A stretch of DNA of 64,000 nt, taken from Ailurus styani (lineage: Eukaryota > Chordata > Mammalia > Carnivora > Ailuridae). Shown in pieces: positions 45,827 to 58,155 of this stretch; position 1 is the first letter of the stretch; each line of letters starts with the position of its first letter. The stretch spans positions 632,881 through 696,880 of the forward strand of contig LNAC01000036.1 in the NCBI GenBank assembly GCA_002007465.1, in the 5' to 3' direction. Made by a program: the position numbers and the translations under genes. The notes below the pieces were generated by a model. That model was not told the origin of the DNA. It saw nothing but the letters and a program-made list of their open reading frames with translations, and did no database searches.

Positions 45827-45960
45827 TCTCAAATAATTAAATATCCTCCTTGTGTTCCAATAAATAAAACAAGTCTTTTCAAGTTTTAAAATATTTTGGC
45901 TGAAATAATTTTAGGATCAGAAAAGTTATTAACACAGATCAGTTTCTCACTGTCCAGTCT
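45827..45960 (+). repeat. Local duplicate segment, copy B
   Basis: Partner of the 43781-43917 segment, 2046 bp downstream in the same orientation. Its flanks show no SINE and no TSD, so B is more likely the original and A the derived copy. Confidence 0.88.
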
Positions 45961-46430
45961 TCTCCCTGACCTCAATAAATCTGGATTTGCTACCTGTGTG
46001 ATTTAAGGTAAACACAGTATGTATGTATTTGCAATTGTGATTCTGTGTGCATGTACTTATTTATCTTCTCATATACTTTTATTTCCTTTTATATTCTACG
46101 TGGTGATACATATAGTCAAGTCCAATTGTGTGGAGGAAAAATGCACCTAATTTGGTTTGATATGGAACTCACCAGAAATACAGTTTTTAAATACTGCTCT
46201 TCTAGTTTATGGAGTATTCAAAAACAGGTTATGCTGGGAGAAACAAGACTTAAAGATTTGCTCAATGGATACACAGTTTGAAGTAGTAAAAAATCTATCA
46301 CTAAATAAAGTCAGGTCATTTAAGAATCATGTTCTCTTTATAGTATATTCTGATGAATGACTTTTAATGGATTTGGCACTGAGGTTAGGCCAATGGCTCT
46401 TACTGCAAGATATTATAGATATATTTACAC
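45961..46430. other. Unique non-coding DNA
   Basis: Two overlapping plus-strand frames (46045-46360) show no coding features. No repeat was recognised. Confidence 0.4.
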
Positions 46431-46760
46431 GAAACTCAGCACTGTTCATTATAAAGGTGTTATTGAAGACATTGTTCATTAATTGCACATTGTCCTACTT
46501 AGGAGGAATCACTTTCAGATATGAATGTCCAGGATAGCAGGCCACTGGTTTCTTTTTATTCTTATGGATAAGGCTAATCTTTTCATTGATCATTACAGTA
46601 TCTGACATCGGCGCAAGCTGTTAGACATTTTGGCGGAAAAAATGCAGCCCACAAAAGACAAGCAGAGAAATTTTATAACATTGATTTTAATTAAAAAACT
46701 CATTCTAATAAATCTATCTTATTGCTTTTAATAGATAAGCAGGGTGCTGCCCAGAGTTAC
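46431..46760. promoter_or_regulatory. Possible conserved element with E2F-like site
   Basis: Repeat-free by eye. It contains TTTTGGCGGAAAA at 46628-46640, close to the E2F consensus, and another CpG-containing patch tcggcgcaagc at about 46608. These CpGs stand out in CpG-poor DNA. Function is inferred from motifs only. Confidence 0.2.
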
Positions 46761-46779
46761 TCCCTCAGCGTGGGAACAC

Positions 46780-47165
46780 TCGGCCTCCCAGTTGTCTGGG
46801 ATTATTCATGACTGAAACATTTTGTCTGAACTCCTCTCCAGGAATTCCTTTTGGTCAATCAGAGCCACTTTACCTAAGTCCATGTCTCCTTCCTAAAGGC
46901 AACTCATGTCAAATGATTAGTCAAAACAAGAATATAAAGGTCTGGAAAACTTTGCTGAGTTTTTGATAACTCTGAGGGATCATCTCAGATTCTGAACTCC
47001 CTGTGGGATCAGATGAGACCCTTTTTTGGAACTGCATCCCAATTCAACTTTTCTCTCTACACAATGCTCTTTTCTTTACTCCACTATAGATGTTGATGCT
47101 AAAACCAATCACCAATAAAATTCCTGCATACAAATGCTTAGCTCAGAACCTGCTTCTTATAGTGG
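46780..47165 (+). mobile_element. Probable ERVL-type LTR
   Basis: It has LTR-like layout with a TATA-like 'aatataaagg' near 46931, a polyadenylation signal 'caataaaattcctgcata' near 47113, and the end 'cagaacctgcttctta'. Family and boundaries are uncertain. Confidence 0.45.
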
Positions 47166-48974
47166 CAGGTGGTTCCAGGAAGCAAAGTCTAAAGTGAGAT
47201 ACTGAAGATGGCTCATAGGCTGACTGACTGGCAGTGAGGACCTCCAATCACTACTAGTAGGTAGGAGCACTGTTAGTCTCTGGAACGGGGGGTCCGGTGG
47301 GGGAATAAAATTGTTGAAACATTTACCAAAGTTAAATTGAGTTGGGATACCAGTATAATGGAATGCAATGATAGGTGCACTGGCTCAGGCTTTTTAGAAG
47401 CAGAAGAAAAAGAGCAATTATAAAGACTATGAATGTATGAGTGTGGATGAAAGTTTCTGCAGACAATCAATTAACTGGAGAAGGCAATGAGAAAAAGATG
47501 ATGAAAATCTAGAAAAAGATAAAGGGTAAGTGTAAAATCCAGGTATCTCTATTGGCTACATACAAATACATTCTTCTTTCCTGCATCCAGAGTCTCAGAA
47601 AAGCTGAGAATCAGGTATAAGTCTTGCTTATAAGATAAGTACAGCTCTAGAGAAGGCTGAATTCTCAATCCTAGCAGGTCACTATGCCAACCAAAGTCAG
47701 GACCTTGACTAGGAAGAACTGATGCTCTAAGACTTGGGAAGGGGATATACAATTCAATGTAATCAATGTACTTTAATGATCTTAAATCCAATTTTCCAGA
47801 ACCTTCTGGATCTATAGAGTTCATTGAGCTCTACGTGGTAAAGCTTGTACCTTCCTGTCTTTGTTTCAAGGTGGTAAAGCACATTCTGTCTTAAAAGATG
47901 TTATGTTCTTCTTTATGATCAACCCTTGCTATCTTTCTTGGCCACCAGAGAAAAATAGATTTAAATCTCAAAATAACCTAGGTAGGAGTGCTCTGTTCCG
48001 CAGGACCTGTGAGATCTTCAGGAACACTCGACATGTGCTGGCCAAGATTGGAAAACATATATACTGGACTAGATAATGAAGGTTCCAGCCAAAGAAAAGT
48101 AAACAGAATGGAGGGTTTCCCCTTGATATAAGATTTGAAAGACGAAAGAAGGTACTAACATATTCTTGGGATGATTCTTGTTACCTTACAGAAGTGATCG
48201 CCCAGAAATGCTGTGACAGACAATTAAACACACACGTGCACACAAACAAGCAAATAAACCCTGAGAGACATGCAGGTGCTAAAGAGCATTTATCTACATA
48301 AGGCTAGGAATCCCATCAGGTAACTGAATTAAAGCACTACACCAATGAGATAGGGAATGGGCTAGAAATTTGTTGGCATCACTGAGAAGCTCAAAGGTAA
48401 ATTGCTCTGCACGCCAAGGATGAAAATAACAATTGCTGTTACAGAACTATCATGACTTAGGTCAAGAGGATGATAGAATCCTGAAAAAACTACAGGCCTG
48501 TCATCTTTTCTCAACCACTTGTCAGTAGCAAGGTTCAGAATCCTCATAATGTGCAGGATGGCCCAAGTGGCAGTGAGAAGAAACAGATTCACAAAGTATT
48601 AGGGATATGTTTAGTTGAACACTACAGTTCTAGGGTCAAAATAGACACATAAAACAGGGTACTACTTAATTTATGTAATAAAAAAAATCAAGTTTGGATA
48701 GGAAGGAGGCTGAGGGCTATAAATCCCCCCAAAAGTCATGATCTACTTCCAAAGGAGAGGGGAGACTTCCAGATGGAAGAACCCCACAACATTATAATGA
48801 GCATAAATAACACTTCCCCTAGTCTTACCCAAGAGAACTATGTTCATTTCCTAGGAAAACCGTACCTTGGGGAAAGGACGGTAATCAAACATTTTGAGGA
48901 CCCAAAGCACCATCATATGTTGCTGGTACAATGGGTCAATGGAGGCCACGTAAAACAGGGAATCTTAGCCTAGG
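47166..48974 (+). other. Unassigned, possibly ERV internal sequence
   Basis: About 1.8 kb between a probable ERVL-type LTR and a MaLR LTR. Composition is less AT-rich than its surroundings. It may be the decayed internal region of a MaLR/ERVL provirus, but I recognise no domain and the flanking LTRs do not look alike. Open frames are under 95 codons. Confidence 0.3.
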
Positions 48975-49318
48975 ACAGTGGACTAAAAATGTACATGTTG
49001 AAATGCTAATCTCCAGTGTGATGGTATTAGAAGGTGGGCCTCTGTGAGGTTACTAGGTGATGAGGGTGCAGTTTTCACAAATGGGATTAGTTCTCTTATA
49101 AAAAATGACACCCGAAAGCTCTCTTAACCCTCTTTTTGACATGTGAGGTACAATAAGAAAATCACCATCTGCAATCTGAAAGAGGGCTCTCATCAGAATC
49201 CAATCATTCTGGCACGCTTATCTTGGACTTACAGTGTCCAAACTCTAAAACATAAGTTTATGTTATTTATAGGCCACACGTCAATTGTATTTTGTTATAG
49301 GAGCCTGAACTAACATAC
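48975..49318 (+). mobile_element. MaLR-type (MST/MLT1-like) LTR
   Basis: Segments in order: 'gtgatggtattagaaggtgg', 'atgggattagttctcttata', 'gagggctctcatcagaatcc', 'cttatcttggacttacagt' and 'gtattttgttataggagcct'. It is diverged. Confidence 0.75.
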
Positions 49319-49992
49319 CTAGTTATGACTTACAGCAAGTGCACTGTTCCAAAGGAGCCTACAGTGATCATATCTCCAATTACAAACTAGAATGGACATA
49401 ATTGGTATAATTGGCACATTAACAAGAGCTATTATAGAAAAGAAAAAAAGTGGAAACCTCTCAACTCCAGGGTTAGACAGAAAATTATCAAGAATATTGC
49501 AATCTTGGGAGATGGGCAAAGATTAAGGATTATTTGAAGAACTAAAGGGAAGATGTTGGCAGTCCCTGCAATATCACCATTTAATTCTTCTACTCTAAAA
49601 GGTTTTCCTTTGTTCTGTCTCTATAGTATAGTATATCATCCTAAATCAGCTACTATTTCTCCTTTTTTATCCTCTTCTTTCTTCTCCCTTGTCGTCTTCT
49701 CCTCCTCACCCTTCTTATTATTCTTCTAAGTCCCTTTATCTAACTTCTCTTATGTAGACTATTTTTCCTATTCTTGCTCCTATATAGCCACTTCTCAGTA
49801 TCTCCCCACCTGGAGTATGTATACCATATCCTCAGACATTCATATTATCTTCCCCCACCAGTTCTGTTTTCTTTACCTTCAATGATTTTTTTTACTATCC
49901 CTTATTCTGACTTACTGATCATAATGTCTTAACTCCATCTGCTTTCCATCACATTTTCATTTTTTTCCAAGCTTCAAAAGCTCATGTGATAT
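49319..49992. other. Unique DNA with a pyrimidine-rich tract
   Basis: A C/T-rich tract spans about 49650-49760. No gene was recognised. Confidence 0.45.
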
Positions 49993-50007
49993 GATGCAAG
50001 TCCCCCC

Positions 50008-50199
50008 TTTTTTTTAAAGATTTTATTTATTTATTATACAGAGAGAGATTACAAGTAGGCAGAGAGGCAGGCACAGAGAGGGGGAAGCAGGCTCCCTGCC
50101 AAGCAGAGAGCCAGATGCCAGGCTTGATCCCAGGATCCTGAGATCATGACCTGAGCTGAAGGCAGAGGCTTTAACCCACTGAGCCACCCAGGCACCCTA
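50008..50199 (-). mobile_element. Carnivore SINE, mustelid type
   Basis: Minus-strand copy flanked by 'atgcaagtcc' (49994-50003) and 'atgaaagtcc' (50200-50209), a TSD with one mismatch. Confidence 0.93.
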
Positions 50200-50209
50200 A
50201 TGAAAGTCC

Positions 50210-53200
50210 TTTTAATTTTCCCACAAAACTCTGCTGTCCAGACCTTTCTCTGCTCTGCAGTTAGATGACCTGGCTTCTGCCCCTTTGTTTCTCAGTATCT
50301 TGTTCTTTATGTCCAGGTTTAATACCTCAGCCAAGGATGCTTTATACACTGTTGCTCCCCTCCAGCCCACCGTCATTACCCCTCCTCCGTATCTTTTTCT
50401 GAAACCATCATTTTCTCTGCCCTGTCCTTTTCTATTTCATTTATCCTGCTCAACTTTTAAGGGGACCTGGGAAAAGATACAGATACTGTGTTTCACAGGT
50501 GGAATTTCAGGACCAGTAAGGATGAATTTGAAACAATAAAGTAAAGCAAGTCAGAATGCAAACAATGTGATGGTATGAATTATCACACTGCGGCACCTAG
50601 AGCAGATTGCTTAGCAGACAAGTTTGCTCAGCACACGGCATGTCCCCTGGAAGAGTTGCATAGAAAAATATCATCTTAGTATAATCCAACTATGACAGAA
50701 AAAATGTGAATTGATCTGATAAGCTTCCCCCAAGTCCTTTCCCTATTGCTCATTGTTTCATGCCATAGGATACTAAAATTTGTACTCCTGCAGTACATGG
50801 ACTTTACCCACTCAGCAGCCTCTCAGGAGACCAAATCTCATGCAGAGAGGTTTTTTCCATGAGCATTAACTGCTGTTTGAGTGCAGAGAGCTGAGAGACA
50901 GACAGACAGACAGAAAAAGACAAAGAACATATAGATGAGGAAATCTAAAAAGATGCTCTAGATATATGTCTAACACACCTGTCAAAATTGATTCTAGGTT
51001 TTTCTGTATATTTAAAATATTTGTGCAACAATAAGAGAAGTGCAAAATGGCTGAGAATTATGGAAACAGAGCTCTAGCAGTCATTAATTTAGAAGTATCA
51101 TTGAACCTAATTTTATATGTAAACATAATTAAATTAAAAAAAAGCCCATCACACACTAGCATACACACTCATACAACAAACAGAACTGAGTAGAAATAAA
51201 AAAATAAACCAAGCGGTTACTTCAACACCAAGTTATGTCCATAAACCCTAACACAAAGAAAACATCTGGATTGTGGTAAAATGTTGTTCACAGAAGCATA
51301 ATATAGTTTGCATACATTTGAAAGATAACCAACTTACATTAAAACTATGACCAAGAAAATTTTCTTAGGAATCTAACAATCCAGAACAGCGAAACACTGT
51401 GTAGGTTATAATCACATGGTTTTATGGGGATGAACATACTAGCTGAATTTGACATGGGTGTAGGCAGCACTGTGGGACCATCCTGGAGGTAACACAGCCT
51501 GCCAAAATGACTTTTGTTTGGAAACTCTGGTACAGTCAGGAGATCGAGTAAAAATAAGAATGAATTGGGGTATGAATGAATACTTAAATCCAATAATATA
51601 AGTTTGGGAACTTCTGGGATTTCAGAGGATTGGGGTTTTTTGTTTTTGTTTTGTTTTGTTTTGTTTTGACTCAGTCACTGATCTATAGAAATAAACCAAT
51701 GGTAGTAGAGTTTGTAAGTTGAAATTGAATTGAGATAGTAACAACCATGACCAAATACTGCTATAAACTTTTTTTTTCCCTAAAGGGCATCAACACGGTG
51801 AGGCTACTGGTTTAGGAGACAGAGAAAGGAGCTACTGACACATAGTAAGAATTTATTCTTAGGGTTATTGAAAGATGGAAATATGCAATGTGATAGCTAA
51901 TGTGCATTGTCAAATTTTGCTCATCATAGTAATCCCAGTACCTACATGTTTACATTTAGAACAAAACAAAATATGTTTTCCTGATTTGTTAAAATCCGTA
52001 ACAAAGTCCTACAGAGCTATAAGAGTGAAACTCTATTGAATCTATATTTTTATTCACATAGATGTATTTTCCTATTAAATATGATTTAAATAAAAAGTCA
52101 AGTTATATTTTTTGAAATGTAAAGGATCCCCAAAAGTCTGAAACATATGCCTTTCTTCCTGTCTTTTAACTAATGGTGCCAAGTTCTATGCAATTTTAAG
52201 CTGAAGAGCTTGGTTGTCAATACCCTGAGGAAGAAGCAGCATCTTCTTTTGCTTATCATGTTGCTCCCAAATTCAACATTGGTCAATAATAATCTGGCTG
52301 AGTAAATAAATAGAGAATCACAGCTGGTAAATAAATGGTATAATTTGGTGCTGAATATATGCCTGTAATATACAATAGTACTGAAAACCTGAGCTTCATG
52401 AAACAGTGAAAGAAGTTGGCTGGAATTATGAATATAACTCATATATGTTCAACTGTGGAAAATCTTTTTGTAGATGAAATAATATAGGAACATGAAGGTG
52501 CATATGAAGTATTATATATTTCCATTTAAGACCTTGTTGTATTAAGTAAAGCTAGCAATTAGATTAGTAACACATCAGAAGATCTCTGTGCTTGCAAAAC
52601 AAACAACCTTTTGTAAAAATTATATCTTATTCATATTACTCTATCATACAAGTCAGTTAGAGGAGACTGCTATCATTTTTAATAAAAAAATACTAGCATT
52701 ACTAGTGTTACAATAGTTTCAATGTTATTTATGATTGTTCAGATTTAGATACAAGATTTTTGCTTAACTTTAATTTCTATCATTTCTACAAGTATTGTTT
52801 GATTGAACCTCATATTATAATACTGACAATGAATCAACAGACAAAAATATGTTGATGTGAATAAAAATTACTGTATGTAAGACAATATTGTCCTCTGCAT
52901 TTAGTCTAGCATTCAAAAAGAATTTTAATTTAGAAATTGTCTTTAGTACCAAAACATACAAAGTAACCTTGGAAAATAACCCAGGAAAACATCCCATCAT
53001 ACTTCTAAACATTTACTATTCATTAACTATAATTTTGTTATATACATACAATGGATATCTGACAAGTATCACAAGAAGGGGGTAAATTTTGGCTTTATTG
53101 CCACTAAAAGAACAATTTTGGGAATATTTAGTTGCATGTAGCTAAGCAAAGTATATGAATATGTTTGCATAAAGGTTTGGAGTAATGATTAAAACCCACA

Positions 53201-54040
53201 ATGCTCAACTGAATACTTTCAGAAGTAATATTTTAGAAGTAATAAAAAGTTCATCCTGGGAGTTGCTAACAATCATCACATTTCCTCTAGTCCCATAACC
53301 CCCATAACCGAGAGGATAAAATTTACTATTTATAATAGATCTAAAAATAAAGCATATCCTAGAAAAATTGAATAAGGAATGTGAAAATCCTTTCTAAGAA
53401 AATTATAGAGCATTAATCACTGAGAACTATAAAAGAAGACAAAAACATGGAGGAAAATTCCTAGCTAATGATGAAGAAAATACAATGTTGTTAAAAATGG
53501 CAATTCTATAAATGAAGTTAAACTGCTACCTTTTTTATTCCTAGTATTATATCAAAATATATTATAAATAATATAATACTATCGAAAGAATTAAAAAAGT
53601 ATAGTAATGCAGTAGAACGTAAGTTTAAAAATTATCCAGGTATACCTGGACATATGAAAAGGTGACACTGTGAATCAATGAAGAAAGGATGGGTTATTCA
53701 GAAAGTTAGAAAAATTTTAGAAAATTTGGAAAACAAACATCTGTTGACTAATACTACATATCATAATTCATTTCAGATGGTTTTAAGGATTAAACTAAAT
53801 AAAAGTATAAATAAATGGACAAATACTCTCTACGAATAATGCAGTAATCTTTAGTCTGATTATAACCTTTCTGAAAAATTAAGGAATTATTTTAATGTTA
53901 TTCATATGTTTGCATAAGCAATTAAAATATGTATTCATCAAGAAATAGAATAAAATTAAATGATAAATTAGGAAAATAGTTAATAAGTGACACAGATAAA
54001 TAATTCTCATAAAATATTTAACAAGTATTTTTAATTCTAA
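50210..54040. other. 3.8 kb unique DNA
   Basis: The longest repeat-poor stretch in the window. Small simple repeats are the GACA run at 50899-50914 and (TTTTG)n at 51633-51668. No gene, exon or transposon was recognised; all frames are 90 codons or shorter. It becomes very AT-rich after about 52400. Confidence 0.45.
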
Positions 54041-54052
54041 AAATATCTTCCT

Positions 54053-54278
54053 GGGCGCCTGGGTGGCTCAGTGGGTTAAAGCCTCTGCTTTCGGCTCAGG
54101 TCATGATCTCAGGGTCCTGGGATCGAGGCCCACATCGGGCTCCCTGCTCAGCGGGGAGCCTGCTTCCCCCTCTCTCTGTCTGCCTGCCTCTTTACCTCCT
54201 TGTGATCTCTCTCCCTCTGTAAAATAAATAAATAAAATCTTAAAAAAAAAAATAAAAAATAAATAAAAAATAAATAAA
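54053..54278 (+). mobile_element. Carnivore SINE, mustelid type, with expanded tail
   Basis: Full-length copy with a tail of AAATA and AAAAATAAAT repeats at 54222-54278. The flanks 'aaatatcttcct' (54041-54052) and 'aaatgtcttcct' form a TSD with one mismatch. Confidence 0.94.
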
Positions 54279-54439
54279 AATGTCTTCCTAGTTAAAAAAA
54301 AATTAGAGCACTATGCAGCAAGATATTATATAGTCACTATTTTTGTCCTTCCCAAAACAATTTTTTCTATTTCTCTGAAACCAGGAAATGTTCTCCACTT
54401 TTAAGAGGACCTGTGTAATTAGATTAAAATGTTGGACAA

Positions 54440-54920
54440 TTATGTGGGTTTTCTATTGCTGCCATAACAAATAACAAAAAATTTAGTGTCTTAACACCAC
54501 ATGGATTCATTATGCAGTTCTGGAGAGCAGAAGTCTGAAATGGACTAAAACCAGGTGTCCACAAGTCTGCCTTCCTTCTAAAGTCTCTTGAGGAGAATCT
54601 GATTCCTTTCCTTTTTGGCTTCTAGAAGCCATCTGCATTTTTGGTCAATAAAAATTAGAGGAAATCTTCAAAGGAAGAAGCCTATTATCTTCAAATATCT
54701 AGCTGCCTCCAACTTTCTCTTCTGCACCCTTCTTCTATTCTAAAACACTCTCCTTACTATATTGAACCCACCCTAATAATTCAGGACAGTATCTCCATCA
54801 CAAGATCCTTATCCTTAATCATATATGCAAAGTCCAGTTTGCCATGTAAGGTAATATACGCAAAGGTCCCTAGAGTTAGGGCATGGAAATCTTTGGGGAG
54901 CCATCATTCTGCCTCTCAAG
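54440..54920 (-). mobile_element. MaLR-type (MLT1-like) LTR
   Basis: Read in reverse: plus-strand marks are 'ttctattgctgccataacaa', 'gcagttctggagagcagaag', 'ttggcttctagaagccatct' and 'ctttggggagccatcattct'. It is the same LTR type as the one at 4.0 kb but inverted, and diverged. Confidence 0.72.
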
Positions 54921-56800
54921 GTTGCTTAAGGGTGATTTGAATTTTTTTCCATGTATGGTTTTCTGCCTTTTCATTTTCTGAAAAGAATACATAAGTATTT
55001 GATTATATAACTAAAAAAGAAGAAGAAGGGGGAAAAAAAGGGTAGGCAGAAGTCTGAATGGGAAATGTCCTAGACTAGGTGTCTAGAGATTCACGTTCAC
55101 CACATTGCCTATTTTGGTAACTCGTATTTCTGTGGGCAAGTCACTTCAAAGTTATGCTATTTAATTGCTTAATGTGAAATTAGGGAGTTTAAACTTTAAA
55201 GACTTACAACTTTCAGCTGAGGACTGAAAACTTGGACTAGGACTCTATGACTTTATGAGATTGTTCCAACTGGAATGGCAGTGTAGGCAGAAAAGCAAGC
55301 TAATGTTCTCCGACAGTACACTAAAGGCACTTTTAAAGTTGTTGCTAAGTCTGCTGGGTGTTATTTGGAATGCTTTCTCTGTGTTTTCCATGTTCAGTTG
55401 TATTGTGGATAATTAAAATCCACATATAATACAAAATTCATTTACTCAGACGACACACAGCAACTAGTTTATGTTAGACATGGTGTTAGGGGATTGCTTC
55501 TATGCCATAAGTAATATAAATAAAGCAAACGTATACTATTGAAAGAGAAGCACAAAGATCAAACACACATATTTCTGTCCCACAAGAAGCTTAAACTTTA
55601 GTTGGGCAGAGGGAATAACCACTTCCCCAAACCCAGACATTGTCTTTTTGGGCTCTGTAGTCCCAGTCCCTCTGGTACCCTGTCCCCATTGGCTTTCTGT
55701 ATGGTTGACAGTTAACAGGAAGTCATATGATCCTTCTTTGCCTACCTTTGGCCTTATATAGCCAATGATGTATTTCACATATCCACTTGGATGTGTAAAA
55801 GGAAGCCATAACTCAACATGCTCCAAATTCACTCATTTGATCATGAGTTTTTTCTGCAACACTAGTCCTCTTCTTGGGATTCTAATTTCAGTGAATGACA
55901 CCATGATCAATCCTCTTATGTACTATGACTTATTCTTGATATTTACTGTCCCTTACCCTCTCTGTCATTTAGGGTAATGACGGGAAACAGATGGACTATT
56001 CATTAGAATAATTCTGAAATGCTTTAATTATGGGAGTGTTTATGAATGGTGGAGAGTGTATAGGGTTACCACCAGAAACAGTACAGTATCCTGGGGCTCT
56101 TTACCACATCTACCATCAAAGAGCCACAGGAATCCAGGAAAGAGTCCTGCAGATTGGCTGCCTTGAGAAAACAATAAGTTTGGGTTGCGAATGCAGCCAT
56201 CCATCGACTCTGCAGGGAGGTAGTCAGGGGAAGAAATACCCTTACCTTCCTGTCTTCTATCCCCTGTTTTCCTGTTGATACCCCCTATGAGCTAGACCCA
56301 ACCAAAAGCCAAAGTCTGATGTAGCCTATACAGGTCAGCCTCCCATGGACAAGAGGGTGAAGAAGAAAGGAGAGTGAATTTAAAGGAGCAAACTAAAGAA
56401 CCAGAGTACAGGTGACTATGCCACCAAATCCCATAAATACATATATTTAATAAGTATTTAAATATTTAATATGTATTTAAATACTATCACATATATTTAA
56501 ATATTTAATATTCTTCCTATCTTACCACCACCATCGCCCTGGTACAATAATATTTTTATTTTAAAAGTTGTTTCCTAATTAGTCTTCTCTTACAATTCTA
56601 ACCTCTTCAGCTAAATCAGAATGAGGTTCTCAAAATACATGTATAATTATGCCCGCTCCTTTATCTAAAAGGCATCCATATTTTTCCAGCAGCATTAGAA
56701 TAAAGGCTAGAACGCTTAGCATGTCCCCTCCCTGGAAAATTAACTACTCATTTTCCTTCAGATCTCCATCTGTCCTCACTTCCACTTCTCAGTTGTCCTG
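54921..56800. other. Unique DNA, weak MIR trace
   Basis: About 55085-55195 ('gtgggcaagtcacttcaaag') resembles MIR. Frames at 55536-56278 show no recognised domain. A repeated atatttaaa pattern lies at 56445-56515. Confidence 0.4.
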
Positions 56801-56819
56801 CTTTTCTGACAAATTGCTT

Positions 56820-57039
56820 TTTATTTTTTAAGATTTTTTTGGAAAGATTTTATTCATTTGACCGAGAGAGAGAGAGAGCGCGAGAGAGCGCGAGAGCAGG
56901 AACAGGAGCAGGGGGAGTGGGAGAGGGAAAGCAGGCTTCCTGAGAGCAGGGAGCCTGATGTGGGGCTTGATCCCAGAACCCTGGGATCATGACCTGAGCC
57001 GAAGGCAGATACTTAATGACTGAATCGCCCAGGCGCCCC
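56820..57039 (-). mobile_element. Carnivore SINE, older type (first of two stacked)
   Basis: Minus-strand older copy with a GA/GC-rich patch at 56865-56900. The target 'gacaaattg' lies at 56808-56816 and again at 57040-57048. Confidence 0.9.
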
Positions 57040-57048
57040 GACAAATTG

Positions 57049-57251
57049 TTTTTTTTTTAAAGATTTTATTTATTTATTTGACACACAGAGAGAGATCAGA
57101 TCACAAGTAGGCAGAGAGGCAGGCAGAGAGAGAGGAGGAAGCAGGCTCCCCACTGAGCAGGGAGCCCGATGCGAGCCTCTATCCCAGGACCCTGAGATCA
57201 TGACCTGAGCCGAAAGCAGAGGCTTTAACCCACTGAGCCACCCAGGCGCCC
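57049..57251 (-). mobile_element. Carnivore SINE, mustelid type (second of two stacked)
   Basis: Minus-strand copy. The target 'gacaaattg' is found a third time at 57252-57260. The younger SINE entered the target copy left by the older one, as happened at 14.7-15.1 kb. Confidence 0.94.
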
Positions 57252-57260
57252 GACAAATTG

Positions 57261-57754
57261 CTTTTTTATTCATTTTCATAGCATGATCTATTTCTACCTG
57301 AAATATTTACTATTCTCATAATGTAATACGTATTTGAAACACTCTGGGTTTCTCCTGTAATACTAAGGCCATACCTATGCTTTATTTTGCTCTAATATTG
57401 GATCTTAATCCTGTACAGGGCTTGGCATATAGTATAGACCCAGTGACTTTATCTAGAATGAATACATTAACTAACAATTTCATTAACTTATTTTTCCCCA
57501 TAAGTACATGATGAAGTTCACACATGCGAGATACCTGCATGAACGTTGTGAGATTTTGACACATCTCCCCCAAATAACTTATCCTCTCTTTACCTGTTAT
57601 TTCCCCAAAGCCCAAGGACAAAGTTGGATGTTCCGGTGAAATGAGTAAACAGGATTAATTCAGACTCAACAAAGCAGAATCTATAGTGAGAACAGTGAGT
57701 AGAGATTAGAGATGATGAAAGAAAGAGCTCCTGCCGGTTACAAATCAGGTTTGA
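57261..57754. other. Unique DNA, weak MIR trace
   Basis: About 57405-57470 resembles a MIR-class piece ('cagggcttggcatatagtat'). No gene was recognised. Confidence 0.4.
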
Positions 57755-58155
57755 GGTATATAGTAGTTGCCTACTACTATAGTAAAAAATTACCATAAAC
57801 TTAGTGGCTTAAAATGACACAAATGTATTATCTTAAAATTCAAGTGTCTGAAATGGGTCTAAAGGAACTAAAACCAAGGTGTTGGCTATGCTGCATTCCT
57901 TTCTGGAGCCTGGAGGAGAAAAACCATTTTGTTGCCTTTTTCAGCTTCTGGAGGCTAACTATATTATGTGGCTCAAGGCCCCCTTCCATCCTCAGAGCTG
58001 GCAATAGGATTATTCTGTCCTTGCCTCCTTTCACTTATAGGGAACCTCATTATTTATATTATATGTTATGTATTATATAAGGCCCTCACTGGGCCCACCA
58101 AAATAATCTCTGCAGACCATGAGGTCTCTTCTGGTAATCTGCTTGAGAGGGCTGA
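57755..58155 (-). mobile_element. MaLR-type (MLT1-like) LTR
   Basis: Reverse-oriented. Plus-strand marks are 'taccataaacttagtggctt', 'aaccaaggtgttggctatgc' and 'ttcagcttctggaggctaac'. Three overlapping frames (57814-58165) fall here and are not genes. Confidence 0.72.

Noticed and set aside
43781..45960. A and B segments as long target-site duplications of an inserted L1
   Set aside because: At about 135 bp they are far longer than L1 target duplications, and they diverge by about 10%.
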